Positions 24,224-31,255 of a DNA stretch of 64,000 nucleotides are shown piece by piece. The notes below the pieces were generated by a model. That model had not been told where the DNA came from. It worked only from the letters and a program-made list of their open reading frames with translations, and did no database searches. The stretch is from RYN-133 sp963785425 (GTDB lineage: Bacteria; Actinomycetota; Actinomycetes; Mycobacteriales; Jatrophihabitantaceae). A program made the position numbers and the translations under genes. The stretch spans positions 868,001 through 932,000 of the forward strand of contig CAWAVG010000002.1 of assembly GCA_963785425.1 (NCBI GenBank), read 5' to 3'. How positions within the stretch are numbered: position 1 is the first letter of the stretch; every line of letters begins with the position of its first letter.

Positions 24224-24859
24224 TCACTCGCGTGACTGACGAGCAGCTCGGCCCGGACGAACGCGACGCTGTCCTGCAGCGGCTGGAGATCCTCGACGCC
24301 GTCGTCGCTGCGATCGATCGCAGGATCGACGTGCTCGAGACGATCGCTTCGAGCCCGTCGGCTGACGAGGCTCGGGTTCGGGTACGCGCACTGTTGGGTG
24401 TTTCGGAGGTGGCGGCGACGGCGATTCTCGACCTCCAGTGGCGCCGCTTCGCCCAATCGGAACGCCGACGGATCGCCGAGGAGTGTGCCGAGTTTCGCCG
24501 CAGATTGACATAACGTAAGCGGGCAGACGCGTGGCCCCGAAGGCTCCGGCCGGGTGCGGAGCCATCAGGGCCACGGTGGTGTGGGCGGGCTGTTCGACCG
24601 GCGCAGGCGGCGAGCGCTGCGGCGCGAGCCGGCGGACGCCTCGCCGCCGCGCGGTCGGTCGTCGTGTCCGGCTCGCGCCGCGGTGCAGGCTGCGACGCAC
24701 AGAGTGCGGGCGAGAGGACCGGTCGCGGCGGCGACCTGGCAGGTCAGGCGGTGCCGGCCACTCGGCGGCGATGATCGCGTCGAACTCGGCCTGCAGCAGG
24801 TCGGGCTCGTTGCAGACGAGATCGAGGAATCCGTCGACCTGATCGACGCGGGTGTCCAT
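24224..24859 (-). CDS. Conserved hypothetical protein after hsp20 (3' end uncertain)
   Basis: From the ATG at 24859, 14 bases after the hsp20 stop, the frame reads MDTRVDQVDGFLDLVCNEPD and then LLQAEFDAIIAAEWPAPP. Both segments look like a known actinobacterial hypothetical of about 100 residues with an acidic helical N-terminus and a basic tail. After about residue 50 the sequence is Arg-rich and of low complexity, and this frame has no stop until 24224, antisense to the mini GyrA-like gene. The true end probably lies earlier, near 24530, in a different frame, which again implies an indel. Function is unknown. Co-transcription with hsp20 is likely from spacing. Confidence 0.4.
   Translation of the reverse strand: MDTRVDQVDGFLDLVCNEPDLLQAEFDAIIAAEWPAPPDLPGRRRDRSSRPHSVRRSLHRGASRTRRPTARRRGVRRLAPQRSPPAPVEQPAHTTVALMAPHPAGAFGATRLPAYVMSICGETRHTPRRSVGVPIGRSGATGGRESPSPPPPKHPTVRVPEPEPRQPTGSKRSSRARRSCDRSQRRRRRGSPAAAGQRRVRPGRAARQSRE
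24232..24513 (+). CDS. Mini protein resembling the GyrA/ParC coiled-coil gate
   Basis: A 93-residue protein from the GTG at 24232. The segment LQRLEILDAVVAAIDRRIDVLETIASSPSADEARVRV is similar to the helix that leads into the long coiled coil of GyrA, and VAATAILDLQWRRFAQSERRRIAEECAEFRRRL resembles the tip of that coiled coil (xAxAILDMxLxRLTxxExxKIxxE). There is no catalytic Tyr, no winged-helix domain and no beta-pinwheel. It therefore cannot be a topoisomerase. It might interact with gyrase or simply form an antiparallel coiled coil. Similar short proteins occur in other actinobacteria, in my recollection. A 13-bp palindrome lies upstream. Confidence 0.6.
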   Translation: MTDEQLGPDERDAVLQRLEILDAVVAAIDRRIDVLETIASSPSADEARVRVRALLGVSEVAATAILDLQWRRFAQSERRRIAEECAEFRRRLT

Positions 24860-24873
24860 CACTCCCCCGCGGG

Positions 24874-25314
24874 TCAGGCGTCGATGGTGTGCCGGTCCGA
24901 TCCCTTGCTGCTGTTGATGGAGATCTTGCGTGGCTTGGCCCGCTCGGCGACCGGGATCTGCAGCGACAGCACGCCGGCGTCGTAACCCGCCGTGATGTGC
25001 TCGAGGTCGACGTTGTCGCCGAGGATCAGTTGGCGGCTGAACAGTCCGCGGGGCCGTTCGGCCGCGATCAGTTCGGCGTCGCTGGCCCGGGCCGGACGCT
25101 CGGCCTTGACGGTGAGCACGTTGCGTTCGACGTCCAGGTCGATCGAGTCGGGATCGACGCCCGGCAGGTCGAACTCGACGTGGAACGTGTCGCCGTCGCG
25201 CCAGGCGTCCATCGGCATCACGGACGGACGGGCCAGGGTGCCGTGTGAGCCGAAGACCTGCTGGGTCAGCCGGTCGAGCTCGCGGAAGGGGTCGGTGCGC
25301 ATCAGCATCGTCAT
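24874..25314 (-). CDS. Hsp20 / alpha-crystallin small heat-shock protein
   Basis: A 146-residue small heat-shock protein. The alpha-crystallin domain covers about residues 40-135, with FHVEFDLPGVDPDSIDLDVE and the conserved GVLSLQIPVAE (G-x-L) strand near residue 125. The N-terminal arm starts MLMRTDPFRELDRLTQQVFG, as in actinobacterial Hsp18/Hsp20. It is an ATP-independent holdase that forms oligomers on unfolded proteins. The start is ATG 25314 (an ATG three codons later is also possible), with CGGAGGTGG upstream. Its promoter overlaps inverted repeats and the leader contains a strong hairpin, so expression is probably stress-controlled. Confidence 0.92.
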   Translation of the reverse strand: MTMLMRTDPFRELDRLTQQVFGSHGTLARPSVMPMDAWRDGDTFHVEFDLPGVDPDSIDLDVERNVLTVKAERPARASDAELIAAERPRGLFSRQLILGDNVDLEHITAGYDAGVLSLQIPVAERAKPRKISINSSKGSDRHTIDA

Positions 25315-25360
25315 GGTGTTCCACCTCCGAAGATTCTGTTGGATGCTTCATTCGGCCGAA

Positions 25361-25380
25361 GATCGGTCTCGTGACCGATC
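25361..25380 (-). promoter_or_regulatory. Hairpin in the hsp20 mRNA leader
   Basis: GATCGGTC (25361-25368) pairs perfectly with GACCGATC (25373-25380) over a 4-base loop, within a leader of about 80 bases. A second palindrome, TTCGGCCGAA, lies at 25351-25360, and CTTCGG just before the AGGTGG ribosome site can pair with CCGAA of that palindrome. A temperature-responsive fold is possible but unproven. Confidence 0.45.
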
Positions 25381-25390
25381 TATGGCATGC

Positions 25391-25409
25391 GCTATAGATT
25401 TCTTATAGC
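25391..25409. promoter_or_regulatory. Inverted repeat GCTATA-N7-TATAGC over the hsp20 -10
   Basis: A perfect 6-7-6 inverted repeat covers the predicted -10 and transcription start of hsp20. This is where a repressor would bind. It does not match the HAIR or CIRCE consensus. Confidence 0.5.
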
Positions 25410-25430
25410 ACCGACGGGGATGCGACGCAA
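25402..25430 (-). promoter_or_regulatory. hsp20 promoter
   Basis: On the reverse strand TTGCGT (25430-25425), a 17-base spacer and TATAAG (25407-25402) form a good sigma-70-type promoter. Transcription would begin near 25395. Confidence 0.55.
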
Positions 25431-25444
25431 GAGGACGGGTGGAC

Positions 25445-25837
25445 ATGAGGATCGCTCTTACGAACGTCTTAGTGGACGACCAGACCAAGGCGCTCGCCTT
25501 CTACACCGACGTGCTGGGCTTCGAGAAGAAGCAGGACGTCCCGCTCGGCGAATACCGCTGGCTCACCGTCGTCTCCCCCGAGGCGCGTGACGGTGCCGAG
25601 TTGTTGCTCGAACCGGACGCGCACCGAGCAGCCAAGGCTTTCAAGGCGGCACTGGTCGAGGACGGCATCCCGTACGCGTCCTTCGCCGTCGACGACGTCG
25701 AGGCGGAGTTCGCGCGGTTGCGCGCACTCGGCGTCAGGTTCGCCCAGGAGCCGACGTCGATGGGCCCGGTCGTCATGGCCGTCCTGGACGACACGTGCGG
25801 CAACTTGATCCAGCTCACCCAATTGGTGTGGGAGTAG
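25445..25837 (+). CDS. VOC-superfamily (glyoxalase-like) protein
   Basis: About 130 residues, one VOC module. It opens with IALTNVLVDDQTKALAFYTDVLGF and closes with MAVLDDTCGNLIQLTQLVWE, whose Glu/Gln positions correspond to the metal ligands of the fold. Between them YRWLTVVSPEA and FAVDDVEAEFARLRALGV follow the standard beta-alpha-beta-beta-beta order. The substrate is unknown. Both a GTG at 25439 and the ATG at 25445 can serve; the ATG fits the family N-terminus. It is divergent from hsp20, so the shared 130-base region with inverted repeats may also affect this gene. It converges with the NlpC/P60 gene. Confidence 0.83.
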   Translation: MRIALTNVLVDDQTKALAFYTDVLGFEKKQDVPLGEYRWLTVVSPEARDGAELLLEPDAHRAAKAFKAALVEDGIPYASFAVDDVEAEFARLRALGVRFAQEPTSMGPVVMAVLDDTCGNLIQLTQLVWE

Positions 25838-25844
25838 GGCGCGC

Positions 25845-27575
25845 CTATCCCCCGCCGGGCGCCGGCGACGTCGCACCCGCAGTGCCGGTCGCGCTCGTCG
25901 TGCTCGAGACCGGCGTCGTCACCGGTGTTGTGACCGGCGTTGTGACCGGCGTTGTCACCGGAGTCGTAGCGGGAGTTGTTGCCGGTGTCGTCACCGGCGT
26001 GGTGGCCGGAGTGGTCACCGGCGTCGTCGGTGTCGCGACCGGCGAAGTCGTCGGCGTGTGCACCGCGGACGTGCTCGGCTCGGGCGAGCGACGCGTCACC
26101 GTCGGACGGGCCTGCGTCGGCGTCGGGGTCGGCGCGGGCGACTTCGCCGCAGGCAGGTGATAGGTGAACCGCTTCTCGTTCGAGGCGCCGAACGGCGACG
26201 ACATCGCGAGGACGACCGCGCCCGGCCCGTGCGCGCGCATCGTGACCCGGACGTGGTGGTCGTCGACAACGGTGAAGCGGATCGGCTTGCCGTCGACGGT
26301 CACTCGCTTAACCGCGGCCAGGTTGCGTCCCGTGATCGTCACCGGGGTCGACGCCTTGGTCGATCCGTTCGCCGGGCTCAGGGCGGACAGCGCCGGCGGG
26401 CCCTCGTAGACGAGCGGACGTCGCGTCGTGCCCCAGGCGTCGGACACGGCGAGGGACACGCGTCCCGCGGTGTGTGCAGGAACCCTGATGACCAGACGGT
26501 TCGCTGTACGCGACACGAAGTGGTAGATGATCTTCGAGTTGATCATCACGGTGGTCGTGCCGTCCATCTTGCGACCCCTGATGGTGACGAGACCGCCCTT
26601 GGTCGAGACCCGTGGCGTGGACGACCACAGCCGAGGCGCGATGCCTTGCGCGCCGGTCGTCATCGGTCGGGTGGCGCCGCGATACACGCCGCTGTGGGCG
26701 ATGACGTCGACCAGCCGCGACCGCTGCACGAGCGTGCCGCTCTCTTCGGCCTGGATGACGTTGCCGCCTCCCGTGTAGATCGCGGTGTGCCCGATCCCGT
26801 TGGGGATGTAGCCGGAGAAGTAGACGAGATCGCCGGGCATCAACTGCGCAATCGTCGGGTGGAACCGGCCGGCCTGGTCGTGCTGGGTGGCCGCGTAGTG
26901 CACGAGGTGCCGGTACGGCCACCACGAGTACAGCGTGAGGCCGGAACAGTCGAATCCGACGACATGGCAGTCGTTGTCGCCGCCGTTGTGGTCGCACACG
27001 CCGTAGGTCGGGCCGTAGCCGTTGCCGCCGGCCCACGAGTACGGCACGCCGATCCAGGAGCGGGCTCGGTTCGCAGCGGTCTGTCCCATCGCCGCGGTCC
27101 ACCGTCGCGAGGCCGGGGCAGCGCGCACGCCACGGTGGGTGGCGCGCGCTCGTGCCGAGATGCGCTGCTCCTGACGTGCGCTCAAATGGCCGTAGATCGG
27201 GGTGTCCATGTTCGGATACAGGTACCTGAACACATCGGCCGCGCTGGTCGTCGACCGTCCGGTGGACGTCACGACGCGGACGTCGTAGCTGCCCGGGGGA
27301 ACAGCCGGCTCGCGCACCGTCAGTTTCGTCGGCGACACCACGTCGAAGTGGCTCGCGTGCCGGGTGCCGAACAGCACCGCGCGCACCGAGGTGAAGTTCC
27401 GGCCGTACACGGTCAGGGTCTCGCCGCCCCAGTAGATCCCGTGATGCCGCGACAGGCCGGTCACGACCGGTCGGGCGCCGGCACTCGCGGGCAGCGCCAC
27501 GACGATCGGGATGACGGCCACCGCCATCAGGATCGTCAGCGCTTTGAGATGCCGTCTGGCGACCCGGCGGCGCAT
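25845..27575 (-). CDS. Secreted NlpC/P60 peptidoglycan hydrolase with IPT/TIG domains
   Basis: About 576 residues. MRRRVARRHLKALTILMAVA begins a signal peptide that ends near ASAGA. An IPT/TIG domain follows (PVVTGLSRHHGIYWGGETLTVYG). Then comes an NlpC/P60 domain with catalytic Cys in VGFDCSGLTLYSW and His in NGIGHTAIYTGGGN. Two more IPT-like repeats follow, and a C-terminal Pro/Thr tail made of TTPV/TTPA units. NlpC/P60 enzymes cleave D-Glu-mesoDAP type peptide bonds in peptidoglycan. The IPT modules probably bind wall polymers, which is inference. The ATG at 27575 is preferred to the TTG at 27650, because it starts the signal peptide and the TTG lies in a terminator-like tail. Confidence 0.87.
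   Translation of the reverse strand: MRRRVARRHLKALTILMAVAVIPIVVALPASAGARPVVTGLSRHHGIYWGGETLTVYGRNFTSVRAVLFGTRHASHFDVVSPTKLTVREPAVPPGSYDVRVVTSTGRSTTSAADVFRYLYPNMDTPIYGHLSARQEQRISARARATHRGVRAAPASRRWTAAMGQTAANRARSWIGVPYSWAGGNGYGPTYGVCDHNGGDNDCHVVGFDCSGLTLYSWWPYRHLVHYAATQHDQAGRFHPTIAQLMPGDLVYFSGYIPNGIGHTAIYTGGGNVIQAEESGTLVQRSRLVDVIAHSGVYRGATRPMTTGAQGIAPRLWSSTPRVSTKGGLVTIRGRKMDGTTTVMINSKIIYHFVSRTANRLVIRVPAHTAGRVSLAVSDAWGTTRRPLVYEGPPALSALSPANGSTKASTPVTITGRNLAAVKRVTVDGKPIRFTVVDDHHVRVTMRAHGPGAVVLAMSSPFGASNEKRFTYHLPAAKSPAPTPTPTQARPTVTRRSPEPSTSAVHTPTTSPVATPTTPVTTPATTPVTTPATTPATTPVTTPVTTPVTTPVTTPVSSTTSATGTAGATSPAPGGG
25907..26037. repeat. 12-bp tandem repeats encoding (TTPV/TTPA)n
   Basis: About ten degenerate copies of a 12-base unit like GTCACCGGCGTT encode Thr-Thr-Pro-Val/Ala on the reverse strand at the C-terminus of the NlpC/P60 protein. 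Copy number could vary between strains without changing the frame. Confidence 0.75.
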
Positions 27576-27645
27576 GACGCCTGGAGTCGTCGGACTGGGA
27601 ACGAGGACGTTGACGAGCGGCCGCGCTCCGAACAGCGGTGATGTG

Positions 27646-27700
27646 ACCAAGAAACAAACCCCGGGACGTTGATGCAGATCGCCCGTGCATCATGTCCCGG
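27646..27700 (-). terminator. Rho-independent-like terminator after the VOC gene
   Basis: CCGGGAC at 27661-27667 pairs with GTCCCGG at 27694-27700, and inside it GATGCA pairs with TGCATC. On the reverse strand the hairpin is followed by a T-rich tail (GGTTTGTTTCTT). It lies about 80 bases past the VOC stop and just upstream of the NlpC/P60 gene. Confidence 0.6.
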
Positions 27701-27778
27701 CGCACGGGGTTGTGCCAGTGATGATCGAGAACTACTTCGATCGTCCTCGGTCGAAAGGTGCGTATCGGTCGAAGTCGA

Positions 27779-28189
27779 TCAGCCGAGCTGGTTGATGCGG
27801 ATCAGGTTCCCGGACGGATCGCGGATGGCGCTGTCGCGGACTCCGTACGGCTGGTCGGTCGGCTCCTGGACGATGTCGGCACCGGCCGCCTGCACCTGCT
27901 CGAACGTCGCGTCGAGGTCGGACGTGGCGAACGTGATGATCCCGTACGTGCCCTTGGCCATCATCTCCGTGATCATCCGGCGCTCGTCGTCGGTGATGCC
28001 GGGATCAACGCCCGGCGGGTACAACACGATGCTCACGTCGGGCTGGTGCGGCGGCCCGACGGTGATCCAGTGCAGCCCGCGCATCTCGACGTCGTTGCGG
28101 ATCTCGAAGCCGAGGGTGTCGCGGTAGAACGCGATCGTCGCATCGGGGTCGGAGTGCGGCAGGAAGGCGGCGGAGACGCGAATGTCCAT
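27779..28189 (-). CDS. VOC-superfamily (glyoxalase-like) protein
   Basis: A protein of about 136 residues starting at ATG 28189 (a GTG three codons earlier also fits). VSAAFLPHSDPDATIAFYRDTLGFE is the first VOC strand-helix. The insertion GVDPGITDDERRMITEMMAKGT is longer than in most VOC proteins. The protein ends RDPSGNLIRINQLG with the family's last ligand strand. The gene follows the AraC gene on the same strand, with the start close to the AraC stop. AraC and VOC pairs of this kind are common in actinobacteria, which suggests that the regulator controls this enzyme. The substrate is unknown. Confidence 0.83.
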   Translation of the reverse strand: MDIRVSAAFLPHSDPDATIAFYRDTLGFEIRNDVEMRGLHWITVGPPHQPDVSIVLYPPGVDPGITDDERRMITEMMAKGTYGIITFATSDLDATFEQVQAAGADIVQEPTDQPYGVRDSAIRDPSGNLIRINQLG

Positions 28190-28194
28190 GCCGG

Positions 28195-28644
28195 TCACGC
28201 TAGATCGGTGCGTGTACCGGACGCTTCTCGATTCCTGATCGGTCTGGTGACCTGCTTGACGACACATGACGGCAACTCGGCCCGCTCACGGGCGGCAAGG
28301 TCGCGGTAGGCGCTCGGCGCCATGCCGACCAGTTCCGAGAACCGCGTGCTGAAGGTGCCCAGCGACGAGCAGCCGACCGCGAAGCACACCTGCGTCACGC
28401 TCAAGTCACCGCGGCGCAGCAGCGCCATCGCCCGTTCGATCCGACGCGTCATCAGATACGCGTACGGCGCCTCGCCGTAGGCGAGCTTGAACTCGCGACT
28501 CAGATGACCGGCCGACATGTGCACGCCACGAGCCAACGCCTCGACGTCGAGCGGCTGCGCGTACTCGCGGTCGATGCGATCGCGCACCCGACGCAAGCGC
28601 GCGAGATCGCGCAGCCGGTGCTCGGCCGACGACGATGCGGTCAT
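28195..28644 (-). CDS. AraC-family transcriptional regulator (short)
   Basis: A 149-residue protein consisting mainly of the AraC DNA-binding domain. The first helix-turn-helix is LDVEALARGVHMSAGHLSREFK at about residues 32-53, broken in two by the usual Gly. The second is LSVTQVCFAVGCSSLGTFSTRFSELVGMAPSAYR, ending in the family P-x-x-Y/F-R signature. There is no separate effector-binding domain, only a 25-residue N-terminal extension and a basic tail. It could respond through partner proteins or act constitutively. The start is ATG 28644. It lies between the WYL gene and the VOC gene on the same strand and is probably coupled to the VOC gene. Confidence 0.85.
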   Translation of the reverse strand: MTASSSAEHRLRDLARLRRVRDRIDREYAQPLDVEALARGVHMSAGHLSREFKLAYGEAPYAYLMTRRIERAMALLRRGDLSVTQVCFAVGCSSLGTFSTRFSELVGMAPSAYRDLAARERAELPSCVVKQVTRPIRNREASGTRTDLA

Positions 28645-28711
28645 ACGAAGGATCGTGTCACGTCGGTGCGCCGGCTGCGCGAGAATGCAGACGTGGCCGC
28701 GGAACTCGTGG

Positions 28712-29695
28712 TCAGCGCCGTGCTGCTCGCACTGTTCGCGGGCGCACATCCGGCCGCGCCACGGCGCGGGTGAGCCGCGCCGCCAGCGCGCCGACGGCGT
28801 GGCGCACTTCGTCGGACGCGACGACGTCGAACTCGCCGGGCACCCCCGCGAGTTGCTGGGCGTACCACCACGGATTGCTGGTCGTACCGCGTAGCACGCA
28901 CGAGCGCTCCCCGGTCGGCTCCAGCCGGCCGAGCATGCGCGGCACGCAGGGCGCGACATCGGCCAACGGTGCGGCGATGTGGACCTCCACCACGTGGTCC
29001 CACCCGTCGGCGAGATGCTCCTCGACCTCGTGCAACGGATCGAGCCCGGCAGGTCTGGTGCAGCTCTGCCCGGTGGAGGCGAGCGATTCGATGCGGTCGA
29101 CCCGCAGCACGCGGCGCTCGTCCGACCCCGGCAACCGTCCCAGGAGGTACCAGCGGCCGTGGCGCACGACGACCGCCCAGGGGTCGAGCACGAACTCGGT
29201 GCCGGTGCGGTAGTTGATCCGCACCTGCTCCCCCGACTCGCACGCCTGTGCGACCGCAGCGGTCACGGCAGGATCCGGCATGGCGGCCGCATCGCTCGGA
29301 TTCTTCGCCTGCACCCGGCGCATCGCCTCGACCGGCGTCGCGGCCGACGAGGGCAGCACACGGATGATCTTGCCGAGCGCCGAGGCGGCGGGATGGTCGG
29401 CATCGACCGAACCGTGCCAGCCCTGCAGCACGGCCATGACCAGACCGAGCGCCTCGGCGGTGCTGAACGTCAGCGGCGGGATCCGCGCGCCGCGCCCTAT
29501 GCGGTACCCGCCGTACGGCCCGCTCGTCGACTCGACGGGGATGCCCGCCTCGCGCAGGATGCCGACGTAGCGCCGCGCCGCTCGGTCGGTGACGCCGAGC
29601 CGGATCGCCAGGCGGTCCCCCGTGATCCCGGGCGTCTGCTGGATCGCCTCGAGGGCCAGTAATGCCCGTCCGGTGGGGCTCGTGGTGTCGGTCAT
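28712..29695 (-). CDS. WYL-domain helix-turn-helix regulator (YafY/DeoR-like)
   Basis: A 327-residue regulator. The N-terminal winged helix includes GRALLALEAIQQTPGITGDRLAIRLGV and the recognition helix TDRAARRYVGILREAG, about residues 8-50. The WYL domain is at about residues 140-215, with VRINYRTGTEFVLDPWAVVVRHGRWYLLGRL, followed by the WCX domain (VVEVHIAAPLADVAPCVP). WYL domains bind nucleic acid or nucleotides and control transcription. It is divergent from the DinB gene with 56 bases between, so DinB is the most likely target. Such HTH-WYL plus DinB pairs are frequent in actinobacteria. Confidence 0.87.
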   Translation of the reverse strand: MTDTTSPTGRALLALEAIQQTPGITGDRLAIRLGVTDRAARRYVGILREAGIPVESTSGPYGGYRIGRGARIPPLTFSTAEALGLVMAVLQGWHGSVDADHPAASALGKIIRVLPSSAATPVEAMRRVQAKNPSDAAAMPDPAVTAAVAQACESGEQVRINYRTGTEFVLDPWAVVVRHGRWYLLGRLPGSDERRVLRVDRIESLASTGQSCTRPAGLDPLHEVEEHLADGWDHVVEVHIAAPLADVAPCVPRMLGRLEPTGERSCVLRGTTSNPWWYAQQLAGVPGEFDVVASDEVRHAVGALAARLTRAVARPDVRPRTVRAARR

Positions 29696-29738
29696 GAGAT
29701 CGTCCCGGTCGAGGAAGCGTTCCGTCCGGAAACCACCG

Positions 29739-29744
29739 TAGCGT
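29739..29744 (+). promoter_or_regulatory. -10 element TAGCGT for the DinB gene
   Basis: TAGCGT ends 7 bases before the ATG at 29752, in the region shared with the divergent WYL regulator. Confidence 0.5.
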
Positions 29745-29751
29745 CCGCCGC

Positions 29752-30279
29752 ATGGCTGACGAAGCGATCATCACCGGACCGCCGCGGGCCGGCACCGAAC
29801 TCGACACCTTGCGCGGATCGCTGGAACGCATCCGACGTACCTTCGCCTGGAAATGTGCCGACCTCGACGCCGCGGCGATGGCCACGACGGTCGGGGCGTC
29901 CGCCCTCACCCTCGGCGGGCTGGTGCGGCACATGACCCGGGTGGAGGCCGACTCGTTCGCCTGGAAGCTGATGGACCACGACCGCGCGGGTTCCGAGCAG
30001 GCCTGGGACGCCGACTTCGCCTGGACGGGCGAGGAGGACGTCGATGCCGTCTGGCGGGCATGGCGCGACGCGGTCGCGCGATCCCGCCAGCTGGTTGACG
30101 AGGCGTTGGCCGACGGTGGCCTCGACCGGGCGAAGGGGCACGACTTCCCGGGCTGGGGCGCGCCGAGTCTGCGGCGCCTGATGGTCGACATGATCGAGGA
30201 GTACGCCCGGCACACCGGTCATGCCGACCTCATCCGGGAGGCGATCGACGGACGTGTCGGCGAGGACCCGCCGCAGTGA
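29752..30279 (+). CDS. DinB / DUF664 family protein (putative thiol S-transferase)
   Basis: A 175-residue four-helix-bundle protein. The metal-binding pattern of the DinB/DUF664 type is visible: LVRHMTRVEADSF gives the first His, and YARHTGHADLIREAIDG, the conserved C-terminal element, gives the last two His. Actinobacterial members are predicted mycothiol- or bacillithiol-dependent S-transferases, which fits the presence of mshC in this window, though no substrate is known. It is divergent from the WYL regulator. Its stop overlaps the next gene (DUF1905), so the two are probably co-translated. Confidence 0.87.
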   Translation: MADEAIITGPPRAGTELDTLRGSLERIRRTFAWKCADLDAAAMATTVGASALTLGGLVRHMTRVEADSFAWKLMDHDRAGSEQAWDADFAWTGEEDVDAVWRAWRDAVARSRQLVDEALADGGLDRAKGHDFPGWGAPSLRRLMVDMIEEYARHTGHADLIREAIDGRVGEDPPQ

Positions 30280-30611
30280 GTGCGAAGATCGCAACCATGA
30301 CGCCGGTCGACGTCTCGCTGCACTTCGCCGCTGAGGTCTGGTACTGGCGCGGCCCCGCACCGTTCTACTTCGTCTCGGTCCCGGACGACCTGTGCGGACA
30401 GATTGACGAGGTGTCGCGCGAGGTCACCTACGGCTGGGGCATGATCCCGGCGACGATCACCATCGGCGACACGACCTGGCCCACCGCCTTGTGGCCAAAG
30501 GACGGCACGTTCGTCGTCCCGCTCAAGACCTGGGTGCGCGAGTCCGAAGGCATCGACGAGGGCGAGACGATCGAGGTCGACGTGGTGGTCACGCCGGTCG
30601 AACCCCGGTAG
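30276..30611 (+). CDS. DUF1905 domain protein
   Basis: A protein of about 111 residues with the DUF1905 barrel pattern: VSLHFAAEVWYWRGPAPFYFVSVPDD near the N-terminus (the W-x-W-x-G-x-A-P/x-W-x-F core, about residues 12-35), then GWGMIPATITIGDTTWPTALWPKDGTFVVPLK. The domain is a small beta-barrel of unknown role, sometimes fused to YdeI-like modules. The GTG at 30276 overlaps the DinB stop; an ATG at 30297 is an alternative that removes seven weakly conserved residues. I infer co-transcription with DinB but no shared function. Confidence 0.8.
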   Translation: MSAKIATMTPVDVSLHFAAEVWYWRGPAPFYFVSVPDDLCGQIDEVSREVTYGWGMIPATITIGDTTWPTALWPKDGTFVVPLKTWVRESEGIDEGETIEVDVVVTPVEPR

Positions 30612-30639
30612 CTATTTCCCCAATTTTGTTTGCAAATAG
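30612..30639. promoter_or_regulatory. Inverted repeat CTATTT-N16-AAATAG before the ArsR gene
   Basis: A perfect 6-base inverted repeat in an unusually AT-rich 50-base stretch lies just upstream of the predicted -10 of the ArsR-MFS pair. It is a candidate operator for ArsR autoregulation. Confidence 0.35.
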
Positions 30640-30652
30640 TTCTCGGCTTAAT

Positions 30653-30658
30653 TAGCCT
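30653..30658 (+). promoter_or_regulatory. -10 element TAGCCT for the ArsR-MFS operon
   Basis: TAGCCT ends 6 bases before the ATG at 30665, in leaderless position. Confidence 0.5.
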
Positions 30659-30664
30659 CGGTGC

Positions 30665-31255
30665 ATGGTCAGACTCGAGATCGACGCGGCTGCCCTGAAG
30701 GCGATGGCGCACCCGCTGCGCGTCCAGATACTTCGGATCCTCGAACTGCGCCGGCGTGCCAGCGTGACGAGCCTTGCCGACGAACTCGGCGAGACGACGG
30801 GCGCGATCAGCTACCACCTGCGGCAACTGGCACGGCACGGCTTCGTCGAGGACTTCGTGCCGGACGATCTCTCCGACGAGACACCGGGCCGCGGCCGCAA
30901 GCAGCGGTGGTGGCGCATGGCGGTCGAACAGATCCACATGACGGGGTTCGAGTTCTTCGAGAACGACGACACGCGCGAAGCGGTCGGCTTCGTCACCCGT
31001 GAGCTGCAGACCGACCGCAACCGCAGGATGATCAACTGGCTCTCGAGCGCGACGCAATGGCCGGTCGACTGGCAGCGCGCGTCGAGCGATGCCGAGACGC
31101 GGCTGGACCTGTCCCCCAGGCAGACCCGAGCCCTGGCCGACGAACTCGCCGCGGTCGTCGACAAGTACCGCGCGCTGCGTCCGGGCAAGGGCGCTCAGCG
31201 CGTCGAGGTGCAGTACGCCGTGTTCCCCGCCGATGTGGGGGCGATCCCGTCATGA
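30665..31255 (+). CDS. ArsR-family (HTH_20) transcriptional regulator
   Basis: The 196-residue protein has an ArsR-type winged helix at about residues 8-75: LKAMAHPLRVQILRILELRR, then the recognition helix TTGAISYHLRQLARHGFVED. The C-terminal about 120 residues (KQRWWRMAVEQIHMTGFEFFE ... LDLSPRQTRALADELAAVVDKY) are of the kind found in ArsR-like regulators of MFS exporters. No Cys cluster for metal sensing is present, so an organic ligand is more likely. Its stop overlaps the MFS start (ATGA), and the pair forms a clear regulator-exporter operon. Confidence 0.88.
   Translation: MVRLEIDAAALKAMAHPLRVQILRILELRRRASVTSLADELGETTGAISYHLRQLARHGFVEDFVPDDLSDETPGRGRKQRWWRMAVEQIHMTGFEFFENDDTREAVGFVTRELQTDRNRRMINWLSSATQWPVDWQRASSDAETRLDLSPRQTRALADELAAVVDKYRALRPGKGAQRVEVQYAVFPADVGAIPS

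Noticed and set aside
25907..26037. Regular 12-bp repeats that could suggest a CRISPR array
   Set aside because: There are no spacers, the unit is 12 bases and in frame, and it encodes a Thr/Pro tail.
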